Shown here: positions 33,825 to 43,774 of the stretch, piece by piece
Position numbering within the stretch: position 1 is the stretch's first letter
Layout: each line of letters starts with the position of its first letter
DNA from: Acanthosepion lycidas
Taxonomy: Eukaryota > Mollusca > Cephalopoda > Sepiida > Sepiidae
Reading direction: 5' to 3'
Length of the DNA: 64,000 nt
NCBI GenBank assembly: GCA_963932145.1
Contig: OZ010586.1
Coordinates: forward strand, 76,944,087 to 77,008,086
Notes under the pieces: generated by a model
Told to the model about the DNA's origin: nothing
Databases searched by the model: none
Seen by the model: only the letters and a program-made list of their open reading frames with translations
Made by a program: the position numbers and the translations under genes

Positions 33825-34200
33825 GTTAACTATACTGACTCTTCTGGTCCTACCAAGAATTGAACTCACCATCCTTGGTTAACAAATTTCTGAAGATATT
33901 AGACTCCTAAACCTCAGTTTAATGGATATGTTCTAAGCAGTGGCAGTAGCTTGTCTCCTTTCCTGCCAAAGTGGCTTTTCTCTCTTCCTTTAGACATTAT
34001 TTTAAAAAGCAATTGGTTGCTGTTAACTATACTGACACTTGTGATCCTACCTAGAATTGAACTCACCATCCTTGGTTAACAAATTTCTGAAGATATTAGA
34101 CTTCTGCTTCTCTGCTTAATCGGTGTGTTCTAAGCAGTGGTAGTAGCAGGCTTGCCTCCCTTCCTGTCAAAGTGAATTTATCCTTTAGGCATTAATTAAG
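33825..34200 (-). repeat. 197 bp tandem duplication holding a tRNA-like SINE head
   Basis: gttaactatactgac starts at 33825 and again at 34022. Each copy continues with gaattgaactcaccatcctt and tggttaacaaatttctgaag. The minus strand gives gagttcaattcttgg, a B box, so the duplicated unit contains a minus-strand tRNA-like head. Confidence 0.75.
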
Positions 34201-35390
34201 TTTATTGAAATTTCTTCTTAGTGGATGTTTTTCTATTTGTCTGGTGCAGTATTGTCACTCAGTTGATTGAACAAGATCCTGTTTTAACAGTATGAGTTCA
34301 ACAGTCTGAACAACTCAATTAAGAGTAGAAAGTTTAAATCAAACTCCTGAAGATTCATATGGTTGTTCATTTAGTTGAATATTTACTACTGGTATTATTG
34401 GTCAGTGTTTAATACAAAGGAAAAGCCAGTATCATGAATGCTAATTTTCCAGGCATGTTGGCACATCCTACTTAGAAAATTGTTGGAATATAATCTTTCT
34501 AACCTTCTTTCCTGTATCTAGTCTTGTGCTATCATAAACTTGTAAATCTGATAAAAGTATTTCTTTATTCAAGTAGCTGTGTTCTGATATGATAGCCATC
34601 AACAGAATATTTAACAACTTGCAGGATATTTGTCAAAGTTTAATATTCATACTAAAATGTGTTTTTAATTTTTTGGGGGGACAAACTAGATTTTGTGGGT
34701 ACAAACGAGATTGTATGAATACAAAACATATTTCATGGGTGCAAAAACTGAAGAAAAAATAGTACATGAATACATACAGTTTCATATATTTGGCTTTTGT
34801 AAAAATTATAAAAATAGCTTTTTAAAACAATAATATTTGTTACAGCAGTACACAGTTATAACTGTATCAAGAGTAAAACCATTCTTCTGATAAAATTTTA
34901 AACTTTTCTGGATATTTTATGGCAGGAGTTCAACTATATATGTCAGTTCTCAAAATTTAATTACTGGTTTAGTATCTTCATTAATTCATACCACATCAAT
35001 ATAAAAGCAGAATTCAAAATTTTCCTAATGACTTTGACATTTAAAATCGAACTTTATTTATCAGCACCAAGATTTCTTTGCTCTAACCATTGATCCAGTG
35101 GCACACGTATAGGTAACACTTGTCTAAATTGAAAAAAAAAAAAAGAAGAGTGTTAAATCAATTTTGATGAGGCTTCTTGTTGCTGAGCTGGAGCCAATCT
35201 AAAAGTTAAATTCCTTTTATAATTCAGATTGGAATATTACCAAAGTAGAAATTACTTGAGTGAAATAACAAATTAAAAATGAACAATAAGAGTTTATGGG
35301 GTGGAAGTTCTTTTCTAGTTCATGATATACATACACCCCCACCCCGCCCACATGCCATGAATCATCCTCTCACTTATGATCAAATCATTG
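34201..35390. other. no recognised feature
   Basis: Short direct repeats around 34680-34750 (acaaactaga, acaaacgaga, acaaaacata with ttttgtgggt-like text). No domain seen. Confidence 0.4.
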
Positions 35391-35396
35391 AAAACA

Positions 35397-35510
35397 CCAG
35401 TTCTTATTCAATCACTGAAGTTAAGAAGTGTTGAGCCTAGCCAGTACTTAGATGCAGGCCTGCTTAGGAACAATGGCTACTGTATCCAGAACACCAGGTC
35501 CTGTAAGTGA
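35397..35510 (+). mobile_element. 5S rRNA-like SINE head, plus strand
   Basis: tcactgaagttaagaagtgt, gagcctagccagtacttaga and, after an altered stretch, ggctactgtatccagaacac and caggtcctgtaagt follow the 5S order. No tRNA-like unit follows, so it is a partial or rearranged copy. Confidence 0.6.
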
Positions 35511-35574
35511 CCACCTACAATCCAAAATATTTTTTGGATTTAAATAATCCAAAAAGGTTTTATAAGTCATTGGT

Positions 35575-35935
35575 TCTTAAAGGCCTTTCAACCTTTTGTG
35601 GGTTATTTAAAGCCAGAAAATGTTTTTAAATTGAAATAATTCTTTTTGAGATAATAATGATCTACTGATACACGTATTACTAATTAAGCGATAGCTGGGG
35701 GAGAAGAGATGGATTCATACCTTTTCTAAGGGTATTTGCATGTAAGTGAATACACCAAACCTGACAGGAGTTGAAACCTTGTGCTCTGATTTCCAATTCC
35801 AAGCTGCTATCCTTTACATCACCTGCACATCCAAGCTTAAAGCAACTGATATTCCCAATCAGTCACCCATCTAGGAAAATGACCAGGCTTGATGTTACTT
35901 AACTGATGTTTCAATGTGTAATGGCTGTAAGATTT
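35575..35935 (-). mobile_element. 5S rRNA-tRNA chimeric SINE, complete layout, minus strand
   Basis: Minus-strand order: 5S-like head (35835-35935, with gttaagtaacatcaagcctg and gatgggtgactg), tRNA-like unit (35745-35830, B box ggtttcaactcctg), body (aaggtatgaatccatctctt), and tail (tttaaataacccacaaaagg). It is the most complete example of the chimeric SINE in the window. Confidence 0.75.
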
Positions 35936-36360
35936 GATAAAAAACAATCAAGTGAATCATCCTTGAATAAAAATTATGTTGAATAGTTGGATACAGTAAT
36001 TATAATGTTCTTTCACTTATTTTACAAGTGAACTTTGTACAATTAGTGTTCACTGTTGTGTTATCTTACAGTCTATAACATAGTAGTATTTGTCTCCATG
36101 TGTAAACTGATGACTGTCTTATTTGTAGTCATTTGAGTTTATTTAAAATAGTCCGTTTTGCATATCTCACTACAGTCACAACTTTTACAATATCCCATTT
36201 TTAGAGAGAGTACCTCTTTGCCATTGACGTTACTCTTTTTAAGCAAATGTAAGTTATGTAATGAAAATGACATAATGTTGATTGTCCGATGACTTATTGT
36301 TTGCATTTAGCTTCGTAGCTAGTGTTATGAAAATGGATTTACTTAGATCTTTTGGTATAT
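35936..36360. other. no recognised feature
   Basis: AT-rich; nothing placed. Confidence 0.4.
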
Positions 36361-36369
36361 CAACAGAGT

Positions 36370-37860
36370 GTAATATATTTCTGTTCTATTTTCTATATTT
36401 CTATTATGTCTATAATGTTGTCAATGACAAAATCATGTAAGGTTGTCAGTATCTCTTTTACAATTCTGTCTGGTCCTGCTGCTTTATTTCTGTTCAATTT
36501 GGCCAATGCTAATTCCACTTCAGATTTTAAAAGTTCTGGTCCATCAATATTTCTGTATATTGCTGATTGTTCTCTTACTTCATGGAAGAGTTCTCTAATG
36601 TATCTATTCAATCTGGAAGTATTTTTCTTTCTCTATTATCAGTGTTCCATTCTTGGATTTTATGCATGTCTTTTGCTCTTTTGGTTCTCTTTTTGATTTA
36701 TATCTGCTTTATCTGTGATGTTCATTCCTTCTATTTCTGCAGATTTTTTGTTGAGCCATTCCTCTTTACCCTGCTTGAATTTATACCTAATTTATTTGTG
36801 CAGAGTCCTATGTTCAGTGTCATATCTTGGCATTGGTTTTTGTTTCCTTTTTATCATGATGCAAATTTCATCTCTCAACCATTCCATTTTTCTTCATCTG
36901 TTTTTCTTTGGGATAATCTTGATTGCTGATGTTACTAAACCTTCTCTTAATGTGTCCTACTTTGAGTTTCCATTCACTTTTTGTCCAGTGCATCTGCTTT
37001 TAACACTGTCTATATTCTCCAGTGCATTTGGGTAATTCGAGAGTTTGTTGTATTGTGGTTTGTGTGCTGCCTTTTCACTCCAAGGTTACATATTACTGGA
37101 ACGTGTTGGCTCCTGCAGTCAGCACTTGGATGTGTTTTACAGTGTAAAACTGCATTTCTGAATCTATTATTGATAGTTGTATAGTTTATTTGTTTTTTTG
37201 TTTTTTTTTGCTTCTCTCACTGGGCTTCTCCATATCCATATATGTTTGGGTGTTCTTAAAAAAAGGTGTTGTCTACTACCAGACCATTAGCTGTGTATTA
37301 TTGGACCTGTTTTTTCCACTTTCATTACAAGATCCTGGTCCAAATTAACCCTCTCTCTTCTTGCCTACTTTGGCATTCAGTTTTCCCATGACTCTTGTAA
37401 TTTCTTGTGATTTTCATTGAACCTCAGCATTGCCTAGCATACAGTAAATCTTTTCAGTTTCTTTTTCTGCACTTTGCGCTGTTGAGTTATGAACAACTAT
37501 GATTGATATGTTGAAAGGCTTTCCTTTCAGTTTAGTGATAATAATTCTTTCAGATAGTTGACAGTATCCCAGAAACCATTTTTTCATGTCTTCATCTAAT
37601 ATGTCATACTTCTCTTTCATTTTTCTCTATGCATGCATATATGATTCTGTGCTGGTCACTCCATTGATTGCCTAAAATATTAACATTTAACCAGTTCAAT
37701 TCCTACTTTATGTTTTCTAACTGGCCTCATTGATTTTGTGTTTTGATATTCAATGTACAAAGAATTAATTTTTGTTTGATGCAAACAGTTACTGCATGAT
37801 GGTCTGGTGACACCTATCACTGACCTCTTCCCTTACTGGGCATCGGGATCAATTCCAAGG
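36370..37860 (-). mobile_element. RTE-type LINE, endonuclease and start of reverse transcriptase
   Basis: Minus strand, 5' to 3': decayed APE endonuclease (ESYMHA, then ERIIITKLKGKPFNISIIVV near 37530, EKETEKIYCML near 37450), the PKHIWIWRSPV and LYNYQ segments (37180-37270), the linker with YIRELFHEVREQ (36580), then LNRNKAAGPDRIVKEIL (36450), the entry to the RT fingers. This is the front half of the family whose tails occur elsewhere in the window, truncated on the 3' side near 36370. Multiple stops and shifts. Confidence 0.85.
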
Positions 37861-38180
37861 AGTTTAACACCCTTTATGCTGTTCTTTTTTTTTTTCTAAC
37901 AGTCGCTGGATGACAGACAGGTAACATGTGTGGCACATGTAGCTCCTTACTGGCAATAAGTTAATTTCAAAAGACTTAAACCCCTCCAGGCTGTTGTCTT
38001 TTATGATTTGATTGTTAAAAGCCATGAGTTTTCTTAGGATTGATACTGGGGTGATTTTCTATTGCTTTCTTCAGTGATTTATTGAGACACCACCTCTAGT
38101 TGGCTGGCTGTTAACTCATCAAGCTTTCTTCTTTGATAGGTCATATTTTTCATCCTATAGGGTTGCTAGCAATCTGCCTC
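37861..38180 (-). mobile_element. probable 5' region of the RTE-type LINE
   Basis: It directly precedes the endonuclease end. Two related segments (cagtcgctggatgacagaca with ttaaccccttcaggctgtt-like text) suggest repeated 5' UTR units. Assignment by position only. Confidence 0.35.
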
Positions 38181-38280
38181 ACAATAAATTGGCATGGGGT
38201 ATCAGTTTAGTCGCTGACAATCTAACAATAACATACCTACACATACAAACAGATGCAAAGACATATTATACATTAAAACT

Positions 38281-38302
38281 TATATATATATATATATATA
38301 TA

Positions 38303-38341
<39 letters not shown>
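38281..38341. repeat. TA microsatellite
   Basis: About 30 units with one gca break. Confidence 0.95.
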
Positions 38342-38343
<2 letters not shown>

Positions 38344-38344
<1 letters not shown>

Positions 38345-38650
38345 AAACAACAATTGGAAAAAAGATCTTAGATTTTGCCGATGCGTTTCGTCTTCCGACT
38401 TTTTCAAGGCAAAAATGAAATTGAAATGTTCTTGTTGTTATAGTTACATTAAAAAAAATCCAAATTAAAATTAAAGGTAATTTACATTAACCAGAAAAAA
38501 AAGGCTTAGACAGAAGCGTCTATCTTTTTAAATTTGGATTTTTTAATGTAACTATAACAAGAACATTTCGATTTCATTTTTGCCTTGAAAAAGTCGGAAG
38601 ACGAAACACGTTGGCAAAATCTAAGATCTTTTTTCCAATTGTCGTTTTAT
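38344..38650. repeat. long inverted repeat with Penelope-type hammerhead remnant
   Basis: Arms of ~120 bp (38344-38466 and 38530-38650) are about 93% complementary around a 60 bp centre. In the plus-strand right arm: cttgaaaaaGTCggaaGACG then GAAAC then acgttgg. This is a hammerhead-like layout (stem GTC/GAC, GAAAC kept, CTGATGA decayed). A relative lies at 56093-56190. Confidence 0.75.
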
Positions 38651-38687
38651 ACCAATCTGTCTTGTCCACAGAATTGATCTGGGAATT

Positions 38688-38693
<6 letters not shown>

Positions 38694-38736
<43 letters not shown>
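38694..38736. repeat. TA microsatellite
   Basis: About 21 TA units. Confidence 0.95.
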
Positions 38737-38739
<3 letters not shown>

Positions 38740-38897
38740 AATAAAAACAGACCACTTTAAGGTTCCATGTAATAAATTGTTTCACCACAGCCCTTTTAAA
38801 GGACTCTGGATCATCAGACTTTACTTCCAAAGGTTGAATCTTTGTGGTGAAATAATTTATTACATGGAACCTTAAAGTGGTCTGTTTTTATTCAAAT
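38733..38897 (-). repeat. 165 bp palindrome with hammerhead-like core
   Basis: Arms 38738-38791 and 38844-38897 are almost perfectly complementary (ttgaataaaaacagaccact ... agtggtctgtttttattcaa). On the minus strand the apex reads CTGATGA (38811-38817), a ~10 bp stem closed over tttaaaa, then GAAAC (38779-38783). The arms form a very long stem III. The layout fits a type III hammerhead with an AUU or UUC cleavage triplet; stem I is weak. Confidence 0.65.
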
Positions 38898-38984
38898 TTA
38901 TTTGCTCTGAATTTACATTGAGCTCTTTGGATATCATCCTTCTTGGGTCTACCCATACGGATTACCTAGTTTTGCCTAAACTAA

Positions 38985-38987
<3 letters not shown>

Positions 38988-39031
<44 letters not shown>
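38988..39031. repeat. TA microsatellite
   Basis: About 22 TA units. Confidence 0.95.
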
Positions 39032-39032
<1 letters not shown>

Positions 39033-39365
39033 TCATTCTTTATTACTCATTCTTACTGTTTCTTATTTTTTTCTTTCTTATTCAGCAATAATTTGTTATT
39101 CTCATTCTTTCATACTCATTGTTATTCTTTCTTATTCTTATTTAATTTTGTATTCTTTTAACCCGTTCTTTTTTACACTTTCTTATTCTCTATATTACTC
39201 ATTCCTACACTTTAATATTCTCATTCTACTTATTATTTTTATACCCTATTCATTCTTACTAATTCTTGTTTTATTCTATGTTATCATTATTTCTTTTACT
39301 TTCTTATTTTATTATTATCATTTTTTATTCCTATAATTTTTATATTCTTTCTTAGAAATAACATC
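39032..39365. repeat. pyrimidine-rich degenerate ttcttatt/tactcattc repeat
   Basis: ~330 bp built from variants of ttctta, tattctcattc and tactcattctt, almost without G. It behaves like a decayed short-unit satellite. Confidence 0.7.
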
Positions 39366-39785
39366 ATTTCTACTTTCTCTTTGAGTAACTGAAATTTATA
39401 TAAGAAAATATTGATGATGGGTTTCAATTATTTCCCAAAATGGATTCTTTTACAGCTTCTATAGACTTCACTGAAAATAAGTAAAGATGCCAAACACATT
39501 GTTGCGTCCATTTGATCAGAATCAAACCAACATTATAACAAAAGATTCTATGATTTTATAATTCGTAAATTATCAAGAGAAACACAAAGAACACTGTCAA
39601 AGTCAGAAAAAGATTTTGTTGGAATATTCTTATAGTTTTCTAAATTTAACGATTTCATTGTTGTATAGAAATTAATGAAAATTGAAAACTAAAACAAAAT
39701 TATCATTTATTATTTATGATTTCCAGACTGAAAATATTTTTGCATCTATGTGAAATTAATTTACATTCTCTTCTGTGTGTCTTGT
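39366..39785. other. no recognised feature
   Basis: AT-rich; nothing placed. Confidence 0.4.
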
Positions 39786-39789
39786 CCTT

Positions 39790-40075
39790 TCAGGACGTGG
39801 GTGATCATGGATCTCCACAACTTCCTCTTATTTGTATTGCTTAGTAATGTTTGACTTTTTTGCTATCCCTTCCAAACCCCTGTTCTGCGAACATTTTACC
39901 CAAGCTCATTACGTAAGTTATTTGCTGATTTCCTACATTCCTTTTGCCTTGTGAGTGTCAAATTCTCTAAGCACTCATTATGTTACCTTGATTTTTCAAC
40001 TGTGTTTTTGATTACAAGTATAAGTATCCTTGTTGATTTACTTCCCTTAAAACTTCATCATGACTTTCAGAAAAA
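39790..40075 (-). mobile_element. RTE-type LINE C-terminal fragment
   Basis: gtgggtgatcatggatctcc, ccaaacccctgttctgcgaa and ccttgtgagtgtcaaattct match the antisense tails at 165-400 and 63580-63760. Confidence 0.65.
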
Positions 40076-40244
40076 AGCTATATCCCTTGAGAACAAAGTG
40101 ATCATGGCTATTTCTTTATTATATCTGAATTTCCATGCTTTTTTTAGGAAGTTAATGGGGTGGTTTTCTTTTGCCTGCTCCACGGTTTTGAATTCCTTGT
40201 TTTCCTTAATTTCTATTTGCTGGCATCCAACAATAGAGACCTCA

Positions 40245-40430
40245 AATTACCCAATTTTAACCCATATATGGGGGAAGAAGAGGTGGATTCATTTCCGAGA
40301 GGCCTTAGTGCGAAAATGAACAGATCAGACTAGCTCAGAATTTGAACTCAGTCTGCTGGCTCCATTTTCTGCCCCAGTAAACATTACACTAACTGCATAA
40401 CGTACATGCCATTAAACCATTGTAGTTAAC
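40245..40430 (-). mobile_element. tRNA-derived SINE, minus strand
   Basis: The minus strand has the A-box region cagttagtgtaatgtttact, B box gagttcaaattctgag and body gaaatgaatccacctcttct. Confidence 0.65.
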
Positions 40431-42030
40431 ATTATACATTTCACTAAGGTGTCTGCTGTAGAGAAACAGTTAGGCAACTAAATTTGAAAACCATTCACAA
40501 GCACATTTACTTTATATATTATTCAGACTAGTATCTTTATTGTTGCTGTTTTTATCACAATAATAATAATTTTCAACATTTCTGGCGTGTATGCAGGGCC
40601 AGTGAGTCTTATACACAAAACCCCAACTGAGGCACCTTTTTTTTCAGCACTGTTTTATGGCCATCCACTATTTTTTTCATTATTTTTAAACTTATGTTAA
40701 ATTCTCAGTCATCAACTAATATTATGTATCATGTATCTGTATGGCTAGTGCTGTGCGCACTACGCAGGAACCCCCGACAAGGTTGGAGCCCCAAAAGGGC
40801 AAGTTTCAACATTTTGTACCTTTTACTTTATTTTACCTAAATTATATTGTCAATCATGTGATAGGGCTGGTGCTTACTACCCTGAATCTCTCAACTGTGT
40901 GTGTGTTGGGGGTGGGGGCACTGTCAGAAGTGCTAATTTTAGTAGTGCTTATTTTTTAAATTGTAATTTTTTTTCTGAACAGTTCTTTTAAATCAATTAA
41001 GAAGGTAATATATCTTGGTAAAATCACTTTTATTTTTTCCATTTCTATAAAGATAAAACTGAGAAAATGATCCCTTAAAAAATAAAAATATTTAAAGATT
41101 TCAGCACATGAAAAATTTTCCTGAAAACTGAAATACTGTTTTTAAAACAAATTTTTAAGACAATCCCATTTGTGTTGTGTTGGAAATTTTTTTGCAATGG
41201 AGGTGCATCAGTGACTAATCTTTATGGAAATGGAAATATTTGTGATTTAAACATTTTTTCAAGTTAAATTTAGTCATGAAAATATTGTTGGTTATTACAA
41301 AAATAATAACATTTTCTCAGAATTCTTAAAATAAAAATCATATTCATTATAAAAATAAATTATTAATGAATATGTACTGACATTTTCATTAATTTGGATA
41401 ATTCCCTGAGTTTTGGTAATTTAAAAAACCAATGCCCTTCCCACATATTTTCCTTCAAGGGTTTGTGTCTCACAGGTTGGGAATTTTTAAAAAATCACAA
41501 TTTAGTAGAGAGAGAGAGGCCCATATCAAAATTTTGGGGTTGGAGGCTGAGACCCTTGTGTCGGTCATGGGTGTGTGTTGAATTTTGAATTATATGGATA
41601 CTTTACATGGGCCTTTTTAGACTTCCCAAAATTTATTGTAAAGTGAAAAGTGAAGAATGAAAACAAGATTTTATAAAACATAACATTTTTTTAAAATTAT
41701 AGCCCATTCATCAGAGGAATGCTAATAATTTGAGCAATGTTGAGCTGATTTATGCAATAAAAGTGGATCTAATTTCAAATTATTCTTAATGTTTGATTGC
41801 TGTCAAAGTAAATAAAGGGCACAGTATTATCTTTTGAATCCAGCTCATGGATGAGCACCTAATATGTTTGCTTTATACTATTAGGGATGTTAGGTTAGAA
41901 AGAATATTCTTAGTTACCCCATTATGGGTATTATTATCTCTGTAATACATTAAAACATGAACAGAACAGAATAGTCATAAGAAAGGAATGACAAATGTGC
42001 ATGGTTCTCAAAAAGAGGTTATTTATGCTG
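40431..42030. other. mostly unassigned AT-rich DNA
   Basis: cagactagtatctttattgt near 40525 is a family A SINE tail remnant on the minus strand. At 40740-40930 there is a GC-richer patch with no domain I can name. Confidence 0.4.
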
Positions 42031-42034
42031 ATGT

Positions 42035-42735
42035 ATAGGATGCATGGTGGAGTAATGGATAGCAGCTCGGATTGAGGAATTGGAGAGCCGAGTTCAAATT
42101 CCAGCTGAATCCATTACATTCACTTACAGTGGGGAAAATAAGTATTTCATCACCCGCTGATTTTCTGAGTTTGCCACCTTACAAAAATGGGAATGGTCTA
42201 TAATTTTCAGGGTAGGTTCATCTTGAAAGTGAGAGACAGAATATAAAAGAAAATTCTAGAAAATTACATTATGTTAATTTTTGAACTATTATTTCTTTTT
42301 TATTGAAAAAATAAATACTTCAACCCTCTACCAACTAGCAATAATTCGGGCCCCACATTCTGGTTATGTGACCAGGAGACATATAGACTAGTCCTATTAC
42401 TCAATTATTACCCCTAATCAAGTACTCATTATCTGTATAAAAGACACTTGTTCAAAGAAACCTTCAATGAATCAGAATCTAATCTTTCCCCAATGGGCAC
42501 GATGAAAGAATTGTCTAAGGAAATTCTACCCTGAAAATTATAGACCGTTCCCATTTTTGTAATGTGGCAAACTCAGAAAATCAGCAGGCGATGAAATACT
42601 TATTTTCCCTACTGTACATGCTAATACCCTTGCGAAAGGTATGAATCATCTTCTTCTCCTCCAAGCTATGGGTAAGTAACAGGACAGACCAGGTTCTATA
42701 GCCTTGGGTGGCAACTGGTCTACTGCAGAAAGTAA
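42035..42735 (+). mobile_element. tRNA-derived SINE split by a MITE
   Basis: Head ggtggagtaatggatagcag, B box gagttcaaattccagc (to 42126), then body aatacccttgcgaaaggtat and ggtggcaactggtctac (from 42617). The uninterrupted equivalent is at 58800-58990. The MITE at 42127-42614 interrupts it at a TA. Confidence 0.85.
42127..42614 (+). mobile_element. Tc1-type MITE, internally deleted
   Basis: TIRs of ~85 bp starting CAGTGGGGAAAATAAGTATT, with TA on both sides (42125-42126, 42615-42616). Before the right TIR the sequence keeps a Tc1 leader and the start of a transposase, ATG at 42493: MGTMKELSKE. The rest of the coding region is deleted, leaving 488 bp. From memory, the TIR and leader strongly resemble a Tc1 family known from fishes and lampreys. 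Confidence 0.85.
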
Positions 42736-42885
42736 TGTCAACCTAAAAATCTGCCTCATGCATAAAAAGATCTGCCTCGTCAGTCATGTATCAAAAGATA
42801 CATGATCACCTAAGTGTGTATCACACATGGCACATAACTTATACATACTTGTCACTAATTTGTCCCACACAGAGCAATTATAACA

Positions 42886-43093
42886 TAGAGTGCTGTACAA
42901 CAGTATGTGAACACCAAAATGAACACCAAATATTTAAAATAATTGTTTTTTTTTTTCAGAGGAACAAGAAATTTCAATTAAACTGTATATTCACTAAGAA
43001 AAACCTTTATTAAATGAATTGCTACCACTTTCAAAGATCCTTATCAAGCCGTAATAAAAATATTAATTAGAAATTAAAAATTAAGTTGTGAAT

Positions 43094-43098
<5 letters not shown>
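42886..43098 (+). mobile_element. left arm of an IR/DR Tc1 element (solo)
   Basis: ttcaattaaactgtatattc, taagaaaaacctttattaaa and tcaaagatccttatcaagcc match the left end of the full copy at 43770. It ends at a TA microsatellite. Confidence 0.75.
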
Positions 43099-43150
<52 letters not shown>

Positions 43151-43163
43151 TATATGTATTATA
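43099..43163. repeat. TA microsatellite
   Basis: TA run with small breaks between two Tc1 arms. Confidence 0.9.
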
Positions 43164-43165
43164 TA

Positions 43166-43362
43166 CAGTGCTATGCAAAAGTAAGTGAACCCCTATGATA
43201 ATATTTAATATCATTCTCTTTCTTTTCCAGATGAGCAAGAAATCTTAATTAAACTATATATTCACTAAGAAAAACTGTTATTAAATGAATTACAACCACT
43301 TTCAAAGATTCTTATCAAGCTTGAATAAAAATATTATTTAAAAATTAAAATTAAGATGCACA
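43166..43362 (+). mobile_element. left arm of an IR/DR Tc1 element (second solo)
   Basis: Starts TA-CAGTGCTATGCAAAAGTAAG and runs ~197 bp to aattaagatgcacag, where a TA microsatellite takes over. Confidence 0.85.
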
Positions 43363-43429
<67 letters not shown>

Positions 43430-43434
43430 TATAC
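43363..43434. repeat. TA microsatellite
   Basis: About 35 TA units. Confidence 0.95.
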
Positions 43435-43718
43435 ATACAAATATAGATAACTATACTCGTTTCGAAAAACCCTCGAATTTTTGATTTGCCAATAATCAAA
43501 TCAATCTTGAGGGAAAATAAGGTTTTAAAAAAAGAAAGAGCTACAAACATGAAATTCTGTCGAAAAAAAATCGCACAGATGCAGGTTTGAAGCCCCAAGA
43601 AAAAACCCCGATACGAGTAAACAACTAACTAAAAAAAAGAGCTTAATACAACCGTAAATCTGGCCTACCCTGATGATCCATTTAGGTGAAACCTAGGTAG
43701 GTTTGTCTGGCTCACTAG

Positions 43719-43721
<3 letters not shown>
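43435..43721. other. no recognised feature between Tc1 arms
   Basis: A GC-richer stretch than its flanks (ctacaaacatgaaattctgt, cgaaaaaaaatcgcacagat). Near 43455 and 43610 are tactcgtttcg and its near-complement atacgagtaa, so it may be a small inverted-repeat element of ~165 bp. Confidence 0.35.

Positions 43722-43769
<48 letters not shown>
43722..43769. repeat. TA microsatellite
   Basis: About 24 TA units. Confidence 0.95.

Positions 43770-43774
<5 letters not shown>

Noticed and set aside
36715-37035. Hydrophobic plus-strand frame resembling a membrane protein
   Set aside because: It is the complement of the RTE LINE endonuclease linker; the hydrophobicity comes from antisense Lys/Glu codons.
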